Below are positions 48,029 to 60,249 of a stretch of DNA of 64,000 nucleotides, in pieces; within the stretch, counting starts at the first letter, position 1; each line of letters begins with the position of its first letter. The position numbers and the translations under genes were made by a program. Location of the stretch: positions 1,178,001-1,242,000 of the forward strand of contig NZ_AP019007.1 in NCBI RefSeq assembly GCF_009176645.1. Reading direction: 5' to 3'. The notes beneath the pieces are model-generated. The model ran no database searches, had not been told where the DNA came from, and worked only from the letters and a program-made list of their open reading frames with translations. The stretch comes from Enterobacter oligotrophicus (GTDB lineage: Bacteria; Pseudomonadota; Gammaproteobacteria; Enterobacterales; Enterobacteriaceae).

Positions 48029-49366
48029 TTACTCTTTAAAATCGTTTGCTTCCAGCTCATGGCGTGACAGCAGTTTGTAAAACTCGGTACGGTTGCGTCC
48101 GGCCATACGCGCCGCGTGCGTCACGTTGCCTTTGGTGATCTGCAATAGCTTGCGCAGATAGTTGAGTTCGAACTGGTTTCGCGCTTCGGCAAAGGTGGGT
48201 AAAGCCGTGTTTTCCCCTTCCAGCGCCTGCTCCACCAGCGCATCGCTGATAACTGGCGATGAGGTCAGGGCCACGCACTGCTCAATGACGTTCACCAGCT
48301 GGCGCACGTTGCCCGGCCAGCTTGCCGTCATCAGCCGTTTCATCGCATCAGTGGAAAACGCACGCACAAACGGTTTGTGACGATCCGCGGACTGGCGCAG
48401 CAGATGATTCGCCAGCAGCGGGATATCTTCCGCGCGCTCGGCCAGCGCCGGGATTTTCAGGTTTACGACGTTCAAACGGTAGTAGAGATCTTCGCGGAAC
48501 TCGTTGCGTGCCATCACCTTCGGTAAATCACGATGGGTAGCGGAAATAATACGCACGTTAATATCGATATCTCGGTTGCTGCCAAGCGGGCGCACTTTTC
48601 GCTCCTGCAGAACGCGTAGCAGTTTGACCTGCAACGGCGCAGGCATGTCGCCAATCTCGTCCAGGAACAGCGTGCCGCCTTCCGCGGCCTGGAACAGCCC
48701 CTCCCGGCTGCTTACCGCGCCGGTAAAGGCACCGCGGGCATGACCAAACAGTTCTGACTCCAGCAGTTGCTCCGGCAGTGCGCCGCAGTTAATGGCGATA
48801 AACGCATTTTTGCTGCGCGGGCTGGCGTTGTGGATCGCCTGCGCGAGAATTTCTTTCCCGGTCCCGCTCTGGCCATTAATCAACACGCTGACGTCAGATT
48901 GCGCCACCATCCGCGCCTGCTCAAGCAGACGTAGCATTATCGGGCTGCGGGTAACAATAGATTCACGCCACGCGTCATCACCGGAAGGCGCAGCATGTTC
49001 AAGTGCGCTATCAATCGCCTTATAGAGTGCGTCTTTATCGACCGGCTTGGTCAGGAAGCTGAAAACCCCCTGCTGGGTTGCGGCGACTGCATCCGGGATC
49101 GACCCGTGAGCCGTCAGGATAATCACCGGCATGCCAGGCTGCTGTTTCTGGATCTCCGTGAACAGCTGCATCCCGTCCATTTCGTCCATCCGCAAGTCGC
49201 TGATCACGAGGTCGATCTTCTCGCGGGCAAGCACTTTCAGCCCTTCCTGCCCGCTTTCGGCGGTCACCACACTGTAGCCTTCGCTGACCAGGCGCATCCC
49301 TAACAGTTTGAGCAATCCGGGATCGTCATCCACCAGTAAGAGGTGAGCAGGTTTGCGGCTTGTCAT
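48029..49366 (-). CDS. glrR: GlrR (QseF), sigma-54-dependent response regulator
   Basis: A 445-residue protein with a receiver domain (phospho-Asp in LVISDLRMDEMDG near 56), an AAA+ domain (GQSGTGKE near 170, GAFTGA near 216) and a C-terminal Fis-type helix-turn-helix. It activates the sigma-54 promoter of glmY, found just upstream of this operon. It overlaps qseG by 4 bp. Confidence 0.96.
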   Translation of the reverse strand: MTSRKPAHLLLVDDDPGLLKLLGMRLVSEGYSVVTAESGQEGLKVLAREKIDLVISDLRMDEMDGMQLFTEIQKQQPGMPVIILTAHGSIPDAVAATQQGVFSFLTKPVDKDALYKAIDSALEHAAPSGDDAWRESIVTRSPIMLRLLEQARMVAQSDVSVLINGQSGTGKEILAQAIHNASPRSKNAFIAINCGALPEQLLESELFGHARGAFTGAVSSREGLFQAAEGGTLFLDEIGDMPAPLQVKLLRVLQERKVRPLGSNRDIDINVRIISATHRDLPKVMARNEFREDLYYRLNVVNLKIPALAERAEDIPLLANHLLRQSADRHKPFVRAFSTDAMKRLMTASWPGNVRQLVNVIEQCVALTSSPVISDALVEQALEGENTALPTFAEARNQFELNYLRKLLQITKGNVTHAARMAGRNRTEFYKLLSRHELEANDFKE

Positions 49367-50115
49367 GGCTTCACATCCTCTTGTTTCTGCGTCTCGCTGT
49401 CCGGCGTCGTGGCAGGATTACCTTTCGATCCGTCAGGAAGATAATTGCCTGCCGGTTTACGTGTCGAGAGCTGTCTTTCAATATCGGTCAGGTTTTCAAG
49501 TTTGCGCGTTGTGGTATCAAGCTGGGTGCGCAGATACTCCTGCTGCTGACGAAGCGTGTCCAGTTCGCTGTCGGCTGACTGCTGCAGCTTGCTGTAACGG
49601 GAGCGTTCTTCGGAGAGCTGCAACTGTAACGCCTGGCCGTCCCGCCAGAGTTGATACACCGGGCGCACCTGCGCAGGAATGTTTGTACTGAACGTGTCCA
49701 GACGCGTGGTATTTGTACGACGTTCAACCGGGGTGATTTTGGCATCGGCCAGCAAAATGGCGCGTTTAAAGGTATCCTGCCAGGTATCCTCTCCCCACAT
49801 CGTTGCCTGCGCCCTGGCCTCAACGGGAGCCAGACGTTGCGCGCAATCGATACCACGCAGCCAGAACAGCGGGTTGGTTTCTACCTCATGTCCTGATAAA
49901 TGCCAGATACCCTCACAGGGGGTGGTAAGAAAATCCGCCAGCTGATTTTCAGGCCATTTTTCTTCTTGTTTTTCGCTGATTGCACTCCTGGGCGCATGGG
50001 TAACACACCCTGCCAGAAGTAAGCATGACAGGCTCAGGCGTACGTTATTGCTGGAAAACACCGCGCGCACTGCGCGGAAAAAGACGTGTGACATACTCAC
50101 CAGACATAGATTCAT
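49363..50115 (-). CDS. qseG: QseG (YfhG), outer-membrane lipoprotein of the GlrKR system
   Basis: A 250-residue lipoprotein with a lipobox LLAGC near Cys37 and a C-terminal coiled coil (about 145-215, LSEERSRYSKLQQSADSELDTLRQQ). It interacts with the kinase GlrK and modulates its signalling. The ATG at 50115 overlaps the glrK stop (ATGA); an internal ATG at 50094 would give a shorter, more usual signal peptide, so the start is uncertain by 7 codons. The N-terminus is more divergent from E. coli than the coiled coil. Confidence 0.88.
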   Translation of the reverse strand: MNLCLVSMSHVFFRAVRAVFSSNNVRLSLSCLLLAGCVTHAPRSAISEKQEEKWPENQLADFLTTPCEGIWHLSGHEVETNPLFWLRGIDCAQRLAPVEARAQATMWGEDTWQDTFKRAILLADAKITPVERRTNTTRLDTFSTNIPAQVRPVYQLWRDGQALQLQLSEERSRYSKLQQSADSELDTLRQQQEYLRTQLDTTTRKLENLTDIERQLSTRKPAGNYLPDGSKGNPATTPDSETQKQEDVKP

Positions 50116-51548
50116 TTTATTGATTTTTCCGGCTCAAGAGGCAGTTCGATACGAAAGCACACATCCGAACGATCGTCACGGGTGATGTTAAGCTCACCCT
50201 GCATGCGTCGTATGCAGTCGCGGGCAATGCTCAGCCCCAGACCACTTCCTTTTACCGCACCTTTTCGCTGATGACTGCCCTGGAAAAAAGGCTCAAAAAT
50301 CATCGCTTTTTCATCATCCGGAATCGGGGTGCCCGTATTTGCAACGTCAATAAACACCCGAGAACCATTCGTATAACTTCGGATATAAATGTTACCGGAT
50401 TCAGTACCATAGTGCACCGCATTGGAATAAAGATTATCCAGAACGCTCATCAACAGCATCGGTTCCGCAAGACAAGCGGGCTCATTAAGTTCCACGTCGG
50501 TATGCATCATTTTAGCTCTTGCTGGCAGGCTATGGGCTGAGATCACCATATCCACCAGCGGCTCAATCTCCACCTTTTCCAGCACTACCGCACCATCCGC
50601 CAGCTTGCGGTTGTAATCAAGCAGTTGCTCGATCAGCTTTTGCAAATTGCGGCTGCTGGCATCCAGAATGTCAACAATCTCTTTTTGTTCAGACGTCAGC
50701 GGCCCCGCCACTTCATCTGCCAGCAGTTCCGTGCCTTCGCGCATACTGGCGAGCGGCGTTTTGAGTTCGTGGGAGATATGACGCAGGAACTGATGACGCT
50801 GTGACTCCAGCCATGCCAGACGCTCGGAAAGCCAGATAATGCGCTGGCCGACAGAACGCAGCTCGCGCGGGCCTTTGAACACCACCGTGTCACCGAGGGA
50901 CTTCCCCTCGCCCAGACGATTAATCATCCGCTGAATGCCCTTCACCGGGCCGATGATCATGCGGGTGAACAGCAGCACCAGCGCCAGACTGACCAGAAAC
51001 AGCACCAGCGCCTGCCAGCCAAAGAACTGGCCGCGCTCGGCAATTTCCTGCTGTAGCTGTTGCCCACGGGAGAAAATCACCGTGCGTGTCGACTGAACCA
51101 TTTCCGTATTGGCATTTGCAAAGGCTTCAAGACGGGCGGCAGCCGCCGCATCCGGGCCGCTATTTTTACACTGAAGCTGAGCCAGATCGTTCAGATCCTG
51201 ACGCAGCGCCTGATACAGTTTATCGTCCGGCAAAACGCCGGCATGGGCATCAAGCATTTCGCTGTAGCGCTTACGCTGGTTCTGGTACACCTTCTCCAGC
51301 GTGCGGTCATCCAGTACGCAATACTGGCGATAGCTACGCTCCATCTCCAGCGCAGCGTTGGTCATCGCTTCACTACGTCTGGCGTCAATGAGCGTGGTGC
51401 GGTTAGTCAGTGCCGCCTGAGCACTGAGCGCATTCAGGCTTTGCCATGCCTGCCATGCCAGTACCAGCAAAGGCAGCAGGATGAGCAGGAATGCCATCAT
51501 AACAAGCTGTCGCAGGGAGCGAGGAAAAACAGGCCAGCGTTTCAACAC
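50112..51548 (-). CDS. glrK: GlrK (QseE), membrane sensor histidine kinase
   Basis: A 478-residue kinase with two membrane helices (about 15-33 and 175-193) around a periplasmic region, a HAMP segment, the H-box FLRHISHELKTPLAS (near 255) and ATPase N/G boxes (LDNLYSNAVHYG; GSGLGLSIARD). It phosphorylates GlrR in response to envelope cues. First gene of glrK-qseG-glrR. Confidence 0.96.
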   Translation of the reverse strand: MLKRWPVFPRSLRQLVMMAFLLILLPLLVLAWQAWQSLNALSAQAALTNRTTLIDARRSEAMTNAALEMERSYRQYCVLDDRTLEKVYQNQRKRYSEMLDAHAGVLPDDKLYQALRQDLNDLAQLQCKNSGPDAAAAARLEAFANANTEMVQSTRTVIFSRGQQLQQEIAERGQFFGWQALVLFLVSLALVLLFTRMIIGPVKGIQRMINRLGEGKSLGDTVVFKGPRELRSVGQRIIWLSERLAWLESQRHQFLRHISHELKTPLASMREGTELLADEVAGPLTSEQKEIVDILDASSRNLQKLIEQLLDYNRKLADGAVVLEKVEIEPLVDMVISAHSLPARAKMMHTDVELNEPACLAEPMLLMSVLDNLYSNAVHYGTESGNIYIRSYTNGSRVFIDVANTGTPIPDDEKAMIFEPFFQGSHQRKGAVKGSGLGLSIARDCIRRMQGELNITRDDRSDVCFRIELPLEPEKSIK

Positions 51549-51602
51549 ATTACTCTCTTAATGTAGGTGAGATGAGAGCGTAACTGAGTCTGCCCTTCAG
51601 AT

Positions 51603-51788
51603 ACAACAAAGCCGGGTAAAAACCCGGCTTTGTTGTGGAATGAGGCGGTGCCTAACTCGACGTTTCGCCCTGGCCTGATAAAGCATCGCTATGATCAGTA
51701 GTTGGACGGCAGGCACCTTTTTGTGCGTCATTCGAAGTTTATGTAGCACGTCCCGAAGGGGCTGACATAAGAAGGTGAATGAGCCACT
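51603..51788 (-). ncRNA. glmY: Small RNA GlmY
   Basis: The transcript from 51788 begins AGTGGCTCATTCACC and contains the conserved GlmY body (TGTCAGCCCCTTCGGGACGT and the CAGGCC region), ending in a fifteen-base-pair terminator stem with AAAA/TTTT loop at 51603-51636. About 185 nt, as in E. coli, and in the same place between glrK and purL. GlmY sequesters the adaptor RapZ so that GlmZ escapes cleavage and activates glmS, raising glucosamine 6-phosphate for cell-wall synthesis. Confidence 0.93.
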
Positions 51789-51799
51789 GGTTAATATTA

Positions 51800-51815
51800 T
51801 GCAACAGGCGTGCCA
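51800..51815 (-). promoter_or_regulatory. Sigma-54 promoter of glmY
   Basis: TGGCACGCCTGTTGCA matches the -24/-12 consensus (TGGCACG-N4-TTGCA) exactly and is placed 12 bp before the glmY start at 51788. A TAATAT just downstream could serve sigma-70, as reported for the overlapping promoters of E. coli glmY. Confidence 0.9.
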
Positions 51816-51904
51816 AAATGAAAAAAACAACATTAACACATTGAAATATAATACTTTTACTGGTTTAACCTATTCATTGTGCGCTGAATGATTTTCAGGC
51901 TAAG

Positions 51905-52018
51905 TGTCGCTGTTAAGCAACACCTTAACGGGAACCTGTCCTGCCATATATAAATCAATAAGTTAAATGTCTCCTTTTAGAGACACTCAAACCAGAGGAT
52001 TGTCGCGATTTTGCGACA
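51905..52018 (-). promoter_or_regulatory. Three GlrR binding sites upstream of glmY
   Basis: The TGTC-N10-GACA pattern occurs perfectly at 51968-51985 and 52001-52018, and once with one mismatch (AACA) at 51905-51922. They lie 90-220 bp upstream of the sigma-54 promoter, the layout expected for a loop-acting activator. Confidence 0.85.
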
Positions 52019-52023
52019 GGCAC

Positions 52024-52056
52024 AAAAAAGCCCGGTGGCGCTCACGCTTACCGGGC
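52024..52056 (-). terminator. Terminator after purL
   Basis: GCCCGGT/ACCGGGC stem with extended pairing, followed on the minus strand by six T, 25 bp after the purL stop and just before the distal GlrR site. Confidence 0.88.
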
Positions 52057-52080
52057 CTGCAAGGGTTATAGTGCTAAAAC

Positions 52081-55000
52081 TTAACCCAGTTGTTTACGCG
52101 CGTTGCGGAAAATGCGCATCCACGGGCTGTCCTCGCCCCAGTTTTCCGGGTGCCAGGAGTTGCTTACGGTACGGAACACACGTTCCGGGTGCGGCATCAT
52201 GATGGTTGCACGACCGCTTTCGCTGGTCACCGCAGTGATACCGTTCACCGAACCGTTCGGGTTAGCCGGATAGGTTTCCGTGACCTTGCCGAAGTTATCA
52301 ACAAAGCGCAGCGCCACCAGACCTTTGCTTTCAAGCTGCGCCAGATGCGCTGCATCACGTACTTCAACCTGCCCTTCACCGTGGGAAACGGCGATTGGCA
52401 TTTGAGAACCCACCATGCCCTGCAGCAGCAGAGACGGGCTTTGCGTCACTTCCACCAGGCTGAAACGTGCTTCAAAGCGGTCAGACTGGTTACGCACAAA
52501 GCGCGGCCAGGCTTCACTGCCAGGGATCAGCTCACGCAGGTTAGACATCATCTGGCAGCCGTTACACACGCCCAGCGCCAGGGTTTGTGGGCGATGGAAG
52601 AAGGTTTCGAACTCGTCGCGCACGCGGCTGTTAAAGAGGATGGACTTCGCCCAGCCTTCACCTGCGCCCAGCACGTCGCCGTAAGAGAAACCACCGCAGG
52701 CCACCAGCGCCTGGAAATCGCCCAGACCGGTACGCCCTGCCAGCAGGTCGCTCATGTGAACGTCAATGGCATCAAAGCCCGCACGGTGGAAGGCGGCCGC
52801 CATCTCAACGTGAGAGTTAACGCCCTGCTCACGCAGTACGGCCACTTTCGGACGCGCACCGGTCGCAATGTACGGTGCGGCGATATCTTCGTTGATGTCG
52901 AAGGAGAGCTTCACGTTCAGGCCAGGATCGTTATCGTTGGCCTTCGCATCGTGCTCCTGATCGGCACATTCCGGGTTATCACGCAGGCGCTGCATCTGCC
53001 AGGTGGTTTCTGCCCACCACATACGCAGCGTGGTGCGGCTTTCGCTGAACACCGCGTGGCCGTCTGCTTCAATCACGAAGCGATCGCCCTGAACGGCTTT
53101 ACCCAGATAGTGAACGCAGTCAGCCAGACCATGCTTCGCAAGGATCGCTTCAACCGCATCGCGATCTGCCGCACGCACCTGAATCACTGCGCCCAGTTCT
53201 TCGTTAAACAGCGCCGCCAGACGATCGTCGCCCAGGCTGGCAATGTTCGCTTCCACACCACAGTGGCCAGTGAAGGCCATCTCTGCCAGCGTGACCAGCA
53301 GACCGCCGTCAGAACGGTCATGGTAGGCCAGCAGCTTACGCTGCGCCACCAGAGCCTGAATCGCATCGTAGAAGCCTTTCAGCTGCGCCACGTCGCGCAC
53401 GTCTGCTGGCTTGTCGCCCAGTTGACGGTAAACCTGCGCCAGTGCGGTGGCACCAAGCGCATTGTTGCCTTTACCCAGGTCAATCAGCAGCAGGGCGTTA
53501 TCTTCGGTCGCGAGCTGTGGCGTGATGGTGTGACGCACGTCTTCCACACGCGCAAACGCGGTGATCACCAGCGACAGCGGAGAGGTCATTTCGCGCTGCT
53601 CGTTACCTTCCTGCCAGCGGGTTTTCATCGACATGGAGTCTTTGCCTACCGGAATGGTCAGGCCAAGCGCAGGACACAATTCTTCACCCACCGCTTTGAC
53701 GGCTTCGTACAGGCCCGCATCTTCACCAGGATGCCCGGCTGCGGCCATCCAGTTGGCGGAAAGTTTGATACGTTTGATATCGCCAATCTGCGTCGCGGCA
53801 ATGTTGGTCAGCGCTTCACCCACCGCCAGACGGGCAGAGGCCGCGAAGTCCAGCAGCGCTACCGGGGTACGTTCGCCCAGCGCCATCGCTTCGCCATAGT
53901 AGCTGTCGAGGCTCGCAGTGGTCACGGCGCAGTTAGCCACCGGGATCTGCCACGGGCCAACCATCTGATCGCGCGATACCATGCCAGTCACGGTCCGGTC
54001 GCCGATGGTCACGAGGAAAGTTTTCTCTGCCACCGCAGGCAGGTGCAGTACGCGATTAACGGCTTCCGCAACGGTGATGTCCTGACGATCCAGCGCTTTA
54101 CCCGCCGCTTTACGGGTTTGCACGTCGCGGGTCATCTTCGGCGTTTTGCCCAGCAGGACGTCCAGCGGCAGATCGATCGGCTGGTTGTCGAAGTGGGTGT
54201 CGCTTAAGGAGAGGTGTTGTTCTTCGGTGGCTTCACCGATGACGGCATACGGCGCGCGCTCGCGGCGGCACAGCTCGTCAAACAGCGGAAGCTGATCCGC
54301 AGCAACCGCCAGCACGTAGCGCTCCTGAGATTCGTTACACCAGATTTCCAGCGGGCTCATGCCTGGCTCATCGCTCAGGATGTCGCGCAGATTGAAACGA
54401 CCGCCACGGCCACCGTCGCTCACCAGCTCCGGCATGGCGTTGGACAGGCCACCCGCGCCCACGTCGTGGATGAAAAGGATCGGGTTGGCATCGCCCAGTT
54501 GCCAGCAGCGGTCAATCACTTCCTGGCAACGACGTTCCATCTCGGGGTTGTCGCGCTGTACGGACGCGAAGTCGAGATCGGCGTCTGACTGGCCGGACGC
54601 CATAGAGGAAGCGGCACCGCCGCCCAGACCGATATTCATCGCCGGGCCACCCAGTACGATCAGCTTCGCGCCGACGACGATCTCGCCTTTCTGCACGTGA
54701 TCGGCACGGATGTTGCCGATCCCACCCGCGAGCATGATCGGTTTGTGGTAACCGCGCAGCTCTTCGCCGTTGTGGCTGTCCACTTTCTCTTCGTAGGTAC
54801 GGAAGTAACCGTTCAGCGCAGGGCGACCAAATTCGTTGTTGAACGCTGCGCCGCCCAGCGGGCCTTCGGTCATGATATCCAGCGCGGTCACAATGCGTTC
54901 TGGCTTACCGAAATCCTCTTCCCACGGCTGTTCAAAACCAGGAATACGCAGGTTGGATACCGAGAACCCCACCAGACCCGCTTTCGGTTTCGCGCCACGC

Positions 55001-55968
55001 CCGGTTGCCCCTTCGTCACGGATTTCACCGCCGGAACCGGTCGCCGCCCCTGGCCACGGGGAGATCGCCGTCGGGTGGTTGTGGGTTTCAACCTTCATCA
55101 GGATATGCGCAGGCTCCTGGTGGAAGTCATAGCGCCCTGCTTCGCGATCGGCGAAGAAGCGGCCCACCTCAGAACCTTCCATCACCGCGGCATTGTCTTT
55201 ATAGGCAGACAGCACGTGGTCAGGGGTTTGTTCCATGGTGTTTTTGATCATTTTGAACAGCGACTTCGGCTGCTGTTCACCGTCGATGATCCAGTCGGCG
55301 TTGAAAATCTTATGACGGCAGTGCTCGGAGTTGGCCTGCGCGAACATATAAAGCTCAATGTCGTTCGGGTTACGGTTGAGCTTAACGAACGCGTCCTGAA
55401 GGTAGTCGATTTCATCTTCTGCGAGTGCCAGGCCGAGACGCAGGTTGGCGTCAATCAGCGCCTGACGGCCCTGCCCCAGCAGGTCCACGCTCTGTACCGG
55501 CGCAGGCTGGTGGTGAGAGAAGAGTTTCTGCGCATCGTCCAGAGAGGCAAACACGCTCTCCATCATGCGATCGTGCAGTTCAGCCGCAACGGCCTGCCAC
55601 TGTTCTTCGGTCAGCGTGGAGGCTTCCACGTAGTACGCCACGCCGCGCTCCAGACGGTTAATCTGGTTCAGGCCGCAATTATGGGCAATGTCGGTGGCTT
55701 TGGAAGACCAGGGGGAGATGGTGCCAGGGCGAGGCGTGGCAAGAATCAGTTTACCGGTCGGCGTATGGCTGCTCAGGCTTGGGCCGTATTTGAGCAGGCG
55801 CTCCAGCTGTACGCGTTCCTCTGCATTCAGGGGAGCATTCAGGTCAGCAAAATGGACATACTCAGCGTAAATATTGCTTACCGGAAGGTCGGCAGCCTGA
55901 AAACGTGCCAGCAGTTTGTTAATACGGAAGGCAGACAGTGCAGGCGAACCACGCAGAATTTCCATCAT
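52081..55968 (-). CDS. purL: Phosphoribosylformylglycinamidine synthase, large form
   Basis: A 1295-residue single-chain enzyme: N-terminal PurS-like domain, FGAM synthase domains ([31 protein letters not shown] near 293) and a C-terminal glutamine amidotransferase domain with catalytic Cys in [10 protein letters not shown]. It makes FGAM in the fourth step of purine synthesis. Length matches E. coli exactly. Confidence 0.98.
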   Translation of the reverse strand: MMEILRGSPALSAFRINKLLARFQAADLPVSNIYAEYVHFADLNAPLNAEERVQLERLLKYGPSLSSHTPTGKLILATPRPGTISPWSSKATDIAHNCGLNQINRLERGVAYYVEASTLTEEQWQAVAAELHDRMMESVFASLDDAQKLFSHHQPAPVQSVDLLGQGRQALIDANLRLGLALAEDEIDYLQDAFVKLNRNPNDIELYMFAQANSEHCRHKIFNADWIIDGEQQPKSLFKMIKNTMEQTPDHVLSAYKDNAAVMEGSEVGRFFADREAGRYDFHQEPAHILMKVETHNHPTAISPWPGAATGSGGEIRDEGATGRGAKPKAGLVGFSVSNLRIPGFEQPWEEDFGKPERIVTALDIMTEGPLGGAAFNNEFGRPALNGYFRTYEEKVDSHNGEELRGYHKPIMLAGGIGNIRADHVQKGEIVVGAKLIVLGGPAMNIGLGGGAASSMASGQSDADLDFASVQRDNPEMERRCQEVIDRCWQLGDANPILFIHDVGAGGLSNAMPELVSDGGRGGRFNLRDILSDEPGMSPLEIWCNESQERYVLAVAADQLPLFDELCRRERAPYAVIGEATEEQHLSLSDTHFDNQPIDLPLDVLLGKTPKMTRDVQTRKAAGKALDRQDITVAEAVNRVLHLPAVAEKTFLVTIGDRTVTGMVSRDQMVGPWQIPVANCAVTTASLDSYYGEAMALGERTPVALLDFAASARLAVGEALTNIAATQIGDIKRIKLSANWMAAAGHPGEDAGLYEAVKAVGEELCPALGLTIPVGKDSMSMKTRWQEGNEQREMTSPLSLVITAFARVEDVRHTITPQLATEDNALLLIDLGKGNNALGATALAQVYRQLGDKPADVRDVAQLKGFYDAIQALVAQRKLLAYHDRSDGGLLVTLAEMAFTGHCGVEANIASLGDDRLAALFNEELGAVIQVRAADRDAVEAILAKHGLADCVHYLGKAVQGDRFVIEADGHAVFSESRTTLRMWWAETTWQMQRLRDNPECADQEHDAKANDNDPGLNVKLSFDINEDIAAPYIATGARPKVAVLREQGVNSHVEMAAAFHRAGFDAIDVHMSDLLAGRTGLGDFQALVACGGFSYGDVLGAGEGWAKSILFNSRVRDEFETFFHRPQTLALGVCNGCQMMSNLRELIPGSEAWPRFVRNQSDRFEARFSLVEVTQSPSLLLQGMVGSQMPIAVSHGEGQVEVRDAAHLAQLESKGLVALRFVDNFGKVTETYPANPNGSVNGITAVTSESGRATIMMPHPERVFRTVSNSWHPENWGEDSPWMRIFRNARKQLG

Positions 55969-56054
55969 AAGTCTCTCGTCTTCGAAGCGCCGGGGCGCTT
56001 ACAGTGTGCGCAAGGGGGGAAAACGGGCGTCATTATAGAGAATCCTGAGCGCCG

Positions 56055-56070
56055 ACGAAACCGTTTGCGT
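56055..56070. promoter_or_regulatory. PurR operator of purL
   Basis: On the minus strand it reads ACGCAAACGGTTTCGT, the PurR operator known from E. coli purL, about 90 bp upstream of the purL start. Confidence 0.88.
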
Positions 56071-56235
56071 CGAAATAAAATCGACGTTTACCTTTAACAA
56101 TAGATGTGACCTGTCTCTCTAATTGGTTGCCAACTGGCGCAAGTTTGCGCAAAATGCCGCTCATTCAATGGCAAACCTTATTCTTATCATGGCTACAGCA
56201 CACTGAGGCAACCGGCGTCGCAGAGAATTAACTAA

Positions 56236-58225
<1,990 letters not shown>

Positions 58226-58237
58226 CTACAGATAAGA

Positions 58238-58873
58238 CTATTCGAGTTGCTGAAGTTCACCCAGCGGCGTGACGCGCCAGCGGTGCTGGCAAAAATAGAG
58301 CAGCGGGTTGTCCTGCTTGCTGTCGCTGTAGCCGCTATAAAGACGCAGCGGTGTGCCGATCCGTTTCTCCAGTTGCACCACTTTTTCGTGGCCCAGACAG
58401 CGCATGGTCAGTACCCAGCCGCCGTAGGCTCGCGCAGTCTGTGTGGCAATGAGATTGACGCGTGGCAACCACGGCGTATCAAAATAGACCTGCTCCACCA
58501 GCGGCTGCGGCGAGCCGGTAATCAACCAGATATCAGCATCATTCGCATCGAGATAACTGGTGAGGCGTTCCTGCACCACGGGAAACGCGGCGACATGACC
58601 GCGAAACCAGTGAGCAAAATCCTGTTCGAGCTGTTTAAGCCGTGTTTCGCTGTGACCAAAGGTACATCCCCACAGCAGCAAGCTCATGGGCCATCGCGCT
58701 GCACGGCCTTTCACCAGCAGCGCAATGCCAATCACGGGTAAGAGCGGTAATACGAGCAACGCATTCAGAGGCTGACGCCGCAACAGGTAGCGCATAAACG
58801 TACCAAACATATCCTGCTGATGCAGCGTTCCATCCAGGTCAAAAAAGACAACGCGACGCTCGTGATTTGCCAA
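58238..58873 (-). CDS. pgpC: Phosphatidylglycerophosphatase C
   Basis: A 211-residue membrane-associated HAD phosphatase. The nucleophile Asp lies in FFDLDGTLHQQDMF (near residue 11), with one hydrophobic segment (about 33-52) and a GSPQPLVE motif near 118. It dephosphorylates phosphatidylglycerol phosphate to phosphatidylglycerol (formerly yfhB). It lies 3 bp after the PTS gene on the same strand. Confidence 0.92.
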   Translation of the reverse strand: MANHERRVVFFDLDGTLHQQDMFGTFMRYLLRRQPLNALLVLPLLPVIGIALLVKGRAARWPMSLLLWGCTFGHSETRLKQLEQDFAHWFRGHVAAFPVVQERLTSYLDANDADIWLITGSPQPLVEQVYFDTPWLPRVNLIATQTARAYGGWVLTMRCLGHEKVVQLEKRIGTPLRLYSGYSDSKQDNPLLYFCQHRWRVTPLGELQQLE

Positions 58874-58876
58874 ACC

Positions 58877-60238
58877 TTACTCCTCTGGGTCGTTGAATCC
58901 TGCCAGCCAGGTAAACAGGAACCCGGCGATCACCGCTACCAGATAGCCTAACAGATAGAGCATGACTTTTCCGGTTACGATGGTTAATGCCAGCGGCAAA
59001 CCCGAAATGCCAAAGGTGATGACCGTTGCTACTTTCCAGTAGCTGATGAGCGCGCCGCCTACTGCACCGCCCAGACACGCAGCCAGGAATGGTTTACCGA
59101 GCGGCAGCGTGACGCCGAAAATCAACGGTTCGCCAATGCCGAGCAATCCGACCGGCAACGCCCCTTTAATCACCTTTTTCAGACGTGCGTTGCGGGTTTT
59201 CATCAATACCGCAATGGCCGCACCGACCTGCCCCACACCCGCCATCGACAGGATCGGCAGCAGGGCATTGTAACCATGCGCCTGTACCAGCTCGACGTGG
59301 ATGGGCACCATCCCCTGGTGCAGCCCGGTCAATACCAGCGGCAGGAACGTCCCCGACAGCACCGCCCCGACCAGTAATCCACCGCGATCGATTGCCAGAG
59401 AGGCTCCGTGGGCAATCGATTCCGAGATCCAACCGCCCAGCGGTTGCAGGGCAACGATGGCCACGCTGCCAGTAATAAGCGTCGTGAGCAGCGGATTAAG
59501 GATAAGCTCAATCGAGCCAGGCAGCATGGCACGCAGCTTTTTCTCAACCCAGCACATCAGGATGACCACCAGCAGCACCGCGATGACGCCACCACGACCA
59601 GGCTGTAGCGCCTCGCCGAAGAGCGTAATTTGCGCCAGCTGCGGACTGGAAAGAATGCCCGCCATCACGCCGCCCATCGCCAGTGAACCACCAAACACTT
59701 TCGCCGTGTTTACCCCCACCAGAATGTTCATGATGGCAAAAACAGCGCTGCCGAAGATCCCGAGAATACCCAGCAGGTTCGGATAATGCGTGGCAAAATC
59801 CCCCACGATATCCGGCCGCCTGAGGATATTGATAATCCCGGTAATCAAACCAGAGGCAATAAACGCCGGGATCAGGGGAATAAAGACATTCGCCAGCTGT
59901 CGCAGCGCATCGCTCATCGGGGCTTTGTATTTGGCTTTAGCCTCGGCTTTGGTGCGTTGGGCATCATTAAGCGACACGGTGGCTTCACCGCCCATTAGCG
60001 CACGCATGGCATCGACGACCTTCGCCGCCTTGCCTGGTCCGACAATCAACTGGTGCTGTTGCCCCTGTTTGACATACCCGCTCACACCGGAGAGTTGCTT
60101 AAGACGCGACAGGTCAAGCCGGTCGTCGTCATGCACCTCAACGCGCACACGCGTCATGCAGTTTTCCAGACGCTGAATATTCTCTTCTCCACCGATCCCC
60201 TGCAGGATATCGCTGGCGAGCGCTGCTGTTTTTTCCAT
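58877..60238 (-). CDS. PTS EIIBC permease, MurNAc-type
   Basis: A 453-residue protein of the sucrose/beta-glucoside PTS family: an N-terminal EIIB domain with phosphorylated Cys27 (LENCMTRVRVEV) and a C-terminal EIIC membrane domain of about ten helices (GLHQGMVPIHVELVQAHGYNALLPILSMAG, GIGEPLIFGVTLP). No EIIA is attached. It resembles MurP in its EIIC motifs and lies 11 bp after murQ, so it most likely takes up N-acetylmuramic acid or a related lactyl-amino sugar. The EIIB and EIIC sequences are only distantly similar to E. coli MurP, so the substrate may differ. Confidence 0.78.
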   Translation of the reverse strand: MEKTAALASDILQGIGGEENIQRLENCMTRVRVEVHDDDRLDLSRLKQLSGVSGYVKQGQQHQLIVGPGKAAKVVDAMRALMGGEATVSLNDAQRTKAEAKAKYKAPMSDALRQLANVFIPLIPAFIASGLITGIINILRRPDIVGDFATHYPNLLGILGIFGSAVFAIMNILVGVNTAKVFGGSLAMGGVMAGILSSPQLAQITLFGEALQPGRGGVIAVLLVVILMCWVEKKLRAMLPGSIELILNPLLTTLITGSVAIVALQPLGGWISESIAHGASLAIDRGGLLVGAVLSGTFLPLVLTGLHQGMVPIHVELVQAHGYNALLPILSMAGVGQVGAAIAVLMKTRNARLKKVIKGALPVGLLGIGEPLIFGVTLPLGKPFLAACLGGAVGGALISYWKVATVITFGISGLPLALTIVTGKVMLYLLGYLVAVIAGFLFTWLAGFNDPEE

Positions 60239-60249
60239 ACTCGCCTCTT

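Noticed and set aside
51597..51839. 80-codon minus-strand frame across the GlmY region
   Set aside because: The conserved small RNA, its promoter and terminator explain the sequence; the frame runs through the promoter.
52090..56097. Long plus-strand open frames opposite purL (705 and 466 codons)
   Set aside because: They are antisense to the well-conserved purL, rich in His, Arg and Gln as expected from reverse reading of G+C-rich codons, and have no family resemblance.
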